The translations under genes and the position numbers were made by a program. Shown in pieces: positions 62,061 to 64,000 of a stretch of DNA of 64,000 nucleotides. A model generated the notes under the pieces. It saw only the letters and a list, made by a program, of their open reading frames with translations. It did no database searches and was not told where the DNA came from. This DNA is from Bacteroidota bacterium (GTDB lineage: Bacteria > Bacteroidota > Bacteroidia > JACPRZ01): NCBI GenBank assembly GCA_016193485.1, contig JACPRZ010000063.1, positions 192,156 to 256,155 on the forward strand. The letters are read 5' to 3'. Numbering within the stretch: position 1 is the stretch's first letter; every line of letters starts with the position of its first letter.

Positions 62061-63761
62061 TTATTCAATTACGATTTTTCCTGAACCCGCAATCTCGTTT
62101 TCACTTATCAACCGGTAAAAGAATACTCCATTTTGTAAATTATTTCTCTCAATAAAAAAGGCCATAAGCCCGGAGGGTAAAGTAAGGTCTAAAACTTCCC
62201 TCCCGAAAACATCATTCATGATAAACCTGTAATTTTCTGCTCCAATGATTCCCCATATTTTCCCTATCTCCACTCTTGCCATTTCTTTAAATGGATTCGG
62301 AAAAACATTTACCGAAAAAGTTTGACCGTGCCGTTCAGCAACCGAAATAGCGGAAGTATCGCACGCTGGAACAGATTGAACTCCCAACAGGGCTTTATGC
62401 AGATTCAACCTCCCCCCCGTCACGGTTTTTCCCTGCAAAGATGGAATTGAATCATAACCTGTTGATAGGAGCAAATCCCTCATAAGAAGCGCAAGTCCTT
62501 GACGGTTGCCAGAATATTCATTAAAGATAGAATCACAAGCGGCTGAGTACATCAATGCTATTGCACCGGCAACATGAGGCGTTGCCATTGATGTTCCGGT
62601 CCAGTTATTGCCTTCATAATCGCCAGGAGGAACGGTTGACCAGATATCATCACCGGGTGCACCGATGTCAATCGTGGTCAAGCCATAACCTGCACCGCTC
62701 ACCTTCTGATCGGAACTGTTGGTATTGGTAACCGAAATAAGAAAACCGGATGGACATGCGGTTGGAATATCTCCCTGTGCATCCACATCCACATTGCTGT
62801 TGATGGTAGCACCGGCACTTACTATCCCATATTTTCCCATTGAATCGTACATGGCGCACCATATCGGATAATCAGCTGGCTGGCCGTAGTCAACGCCAAA
62901 CGATGAATTGGTTGAAACAATATATGCTCCGGCAACGCCATTGCTGCTGTCGTACCTGGCGCGCATTTCGAGAATATATCCGTAAGCGGCAACCACTTCG
63001 GCTTCGTTGCTTGATGATCCGCTGACGGGAAGAATTTTAACATTCCAGTTCACACCCGCAACACCGATGTTATTATTCCCTTTTGCTCCTACGGTTCCCG
63101 ACACATGCGTGGCATGTTGGTCCCAGAAACCGCTGTATCCCACATCCCCGTTATTGTCAATGGAATTCCAGCCGTCATAGTCATCCGCATAGCCGTTATT
63201 GTCATCATCAATGGTGTTACCGGGAATTTCGTTGCGGTTTTTCCAGAAGTCAAGGTCAGGATGATTCAAGTCAAAGCCACCGTCAATGACGGCAACTACA
63301 ATAGTATCGCCTTTTGCAGTTACCCCCCCCGTGGCGATGTCCCATGCTTCGGGAGCCGAAATATCCGCACCGGCAACATTGCCGTTATTGCCATCATTAA
63401 GCATGTCCCATTGATTTGAAAAGAGAGAGTCGTTGGGAACTCCGCGCATTTTGATGCCTGAATGATTGAACTGGGCAAGAGCGACCGCGGGATGATTTTT
63501 GATTTCAGTCAGGGTTTTTTCAACACCAATCAGTTTGTCGTCCCACCCGATAAGCCAGATGTTCAGCCGCCCGGAGAGTATTCTCTTTATCTGAATATTG
63601 TATCCGGAGTGTGCGGAATTAAAACCCGATAAAAACCCTTCAACATTTTCGCGGTAATTCAGTTGAACTATCAGTTCGTTTGGATAATACCCCGGAGAAA
63701 TTGCCTGTCCGGCTGCATTCATGAAAAATGAAATGAGAAAAAGAGTAAAAATTATTTTCAT
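62061..63761 (-). CDS. Secreted subtilisin-like serine protease (S8) with T9SS type-A sorting domain
   Basis: A 566-aa secreted protease. Signal peptide 1-19 (ending NAAGQA); a short propeptide-like region with IVQLNYRENVEGFL; then the catalytic triad D160 (VAVIDGG), H219 (HATHVSGT) and S391 (GTSMATPH), with oxyanion N285 in STNSSFG. An Asp/Asn-rich loop (DDDNNGYADDYDGWN) near 185-199 is a likely calcium site. The C-terminal about 90 residues form a T9SS type-A domain (VNVFPNPFKEMARVEIG to SGKIVIE). Its ATG lies two bases after the stop of an upstream T9SS gene, so the two are cotranscribed. Confidence 0.93.
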   Translation of the reverse strand: MKIIFTLFLISFFMNAAGQAISPGYYPNELIVQLNYRENVEGFLSGFNSAHSGYNIQIKRILSGRLNIWLIGWDDKLIGVEKTLTEIKNHPAVALAQFNHSGIKMRGVPNDSLFSNQWDMLNDGNNGNVAGADISAPEAWDIATGGVTAKGDTIVVAVIDGGFDLNHPDLDFWKNRNEIPGNTIDDDNNGYADDYDGWNSIDNNGDVGYSGFWDQHATHVSGTVGAKGNNNIGVAGVNWNVKILPVSGSSSNEAEVVAAYGYILEMRARYDSSNGVAGAYIVSTNSSFGVDYGQPADYPIWCAMYDSMGKYGIVSAGATINSNVDVDAQGDIPTACPSGFLISVTNTNSSDQKVSGAGYGLTTIDIGAPGDDIWSTVPPGDYEGNNWTGTSMATPHVAGAIALMYSAACDSIFNEYSGNRQGLALLMRDLLLSTGYDSIPSLQGKTVTGGRLNLHKALLGVQSVPACDTSAISVAERHGQTFSVNVFPNPFKEMARVEIGKIWGIIGAENYRFIMNDVFGREVLDLTLPSGLMAFFIERNNLQNGVFFYRLISENEIAGSGKIVIE

Positions 63762-63763
63762 AA

Positions 63764-64000
63764 CTAAAATAAAATTTTTCCGGTGACGATAAATCCGGCC
63801 GTGTCAAAAATCCTGTAAAGATACAACCTGTTTTTCAGATTATCCGGGAATCCTGTTCTCAGAGCATGCTTCAAACCGGATGCATACACTCTCTTACCCG
63901 AAATATCATAGAGTTCAAGTTTGCATAAGGATAAAATGCCGGAAGGTATCTCGCATATAGTATTTCCAACAATGTTGATTGAAATAAAAACAGATGTTTT
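63764..64000 (-). CDS. C-terminal fragment of a T9SS type-A secreted protein (truncated by window edge)
   Basis: The minus-strand frame is open from base 64000 to the TAG at 63766-63764, giving 78 residues: SINIVGNTICEIPSG, then LELYDISGKRVYASGLKH and RLYLYRIFDTAGFIVTGKILF. This is the second half of a T9SS type-A sorting domain. The body of the protein is outside the window. It directly precedes the subtilisin gene with a two-base gap. Confidence 0.82.
   Translation of the reverse strand, partial: KTSVFISINIVGNTICEIPSGILSLCKLELYDISGKRVYASGLKHALRTGFPDNLKNRLYLYRIFDTAGFIVTGKILF

Overview
The window looks like a chromosomal piece of an uncultured Bacteroidota. Several independent signs agree: type IX secretion (T9SS) C-terminal sorting domains on eight proteins, SprB-type and PKD adhesin repeats, a complete Na+-translocating NADH:quinone reductase (nqrABCDEF), a two-component-propeller LytS-type histidine kinase, a GWxTD-domain protein, and several TAnnTTTG-type -7 promoter elements. 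No tRNA, CRISPR array, phage or transposase was seen.

Layout. 1-4468: tail of a peptide ABC transporter ATPase, cysS, a lipoprotein-like M28 peptidase and an unknown membrane-anchored protein. 4487-10747: a propeller sensor kinase followed by a SiaB/SiaC/SiaA-like partner-switching module. 10771-19936 (minus): a sugar-nucleotide precursor cluster (CpsB-type phosphatase, UDP-HexNAc 4-epimerase, RfbB, GalE, TviB/WbpA-type dehydrogenase, WbpB-like oxidoreductase, WbpD-like acetyltransferase, UDP-glucuronate decarboxylase) headed by a PhoH ATPase; no glycosyltransferase, flippase or polymerase is present. 20467-23237: SAM hydroxide adenosyltransferase, RNase P RNA and an MtfA-like peptidase. 23253-29474 (minus): nqrA-F. 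29674-34803: a 1709-aa type-B T9SS adhesin. 35485-56929 (minus): five consecutive type-A T9SS substrates, two of them paralogous giants (2439 and 3045 aa). 57168-64000: an Smr/GWxTD fusion ORF, an M24 aminopeptidase with rpmB, a GNAT enzyme, a DUF167 protein, a T9SS subtilisin and the tail of another T9SS protein.

The most unusual signal is not a gene. The window is full of short quasi-tandem 'word' repeats (based on gagacaggga, gatattagga, gggacttgg, acaaggacaaaga and similar words), often with an inverted partner nearby, and of tiny nested palindromes built from a shared vocabulary (CCCTGAC/GTCAGGG, CCCGAT/ATCGGG, CTGAC/GTCAG, CCTGCC/GGCAGG). They sit between genes but also inside RNase P RNA, inside a phosphatase domain as an exact 69-bp in-frame block, at gene starts, and as the linker that fuses two unrelated genes. 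A second global oddity is about 55 G or C runs of 7 to 9 bases, nearly all inside intact reading frames; by a rough estimate only a few would be expected by chance.

Functionally the window combines cell-surface construction (sugar nucleotides, giant secreted adhesins, secreted protease) with sodium-based respiration and a serine/threonine partner-switch likely to control a surface or secretion output. Functions come from motif recognition by eye; no database search was run.
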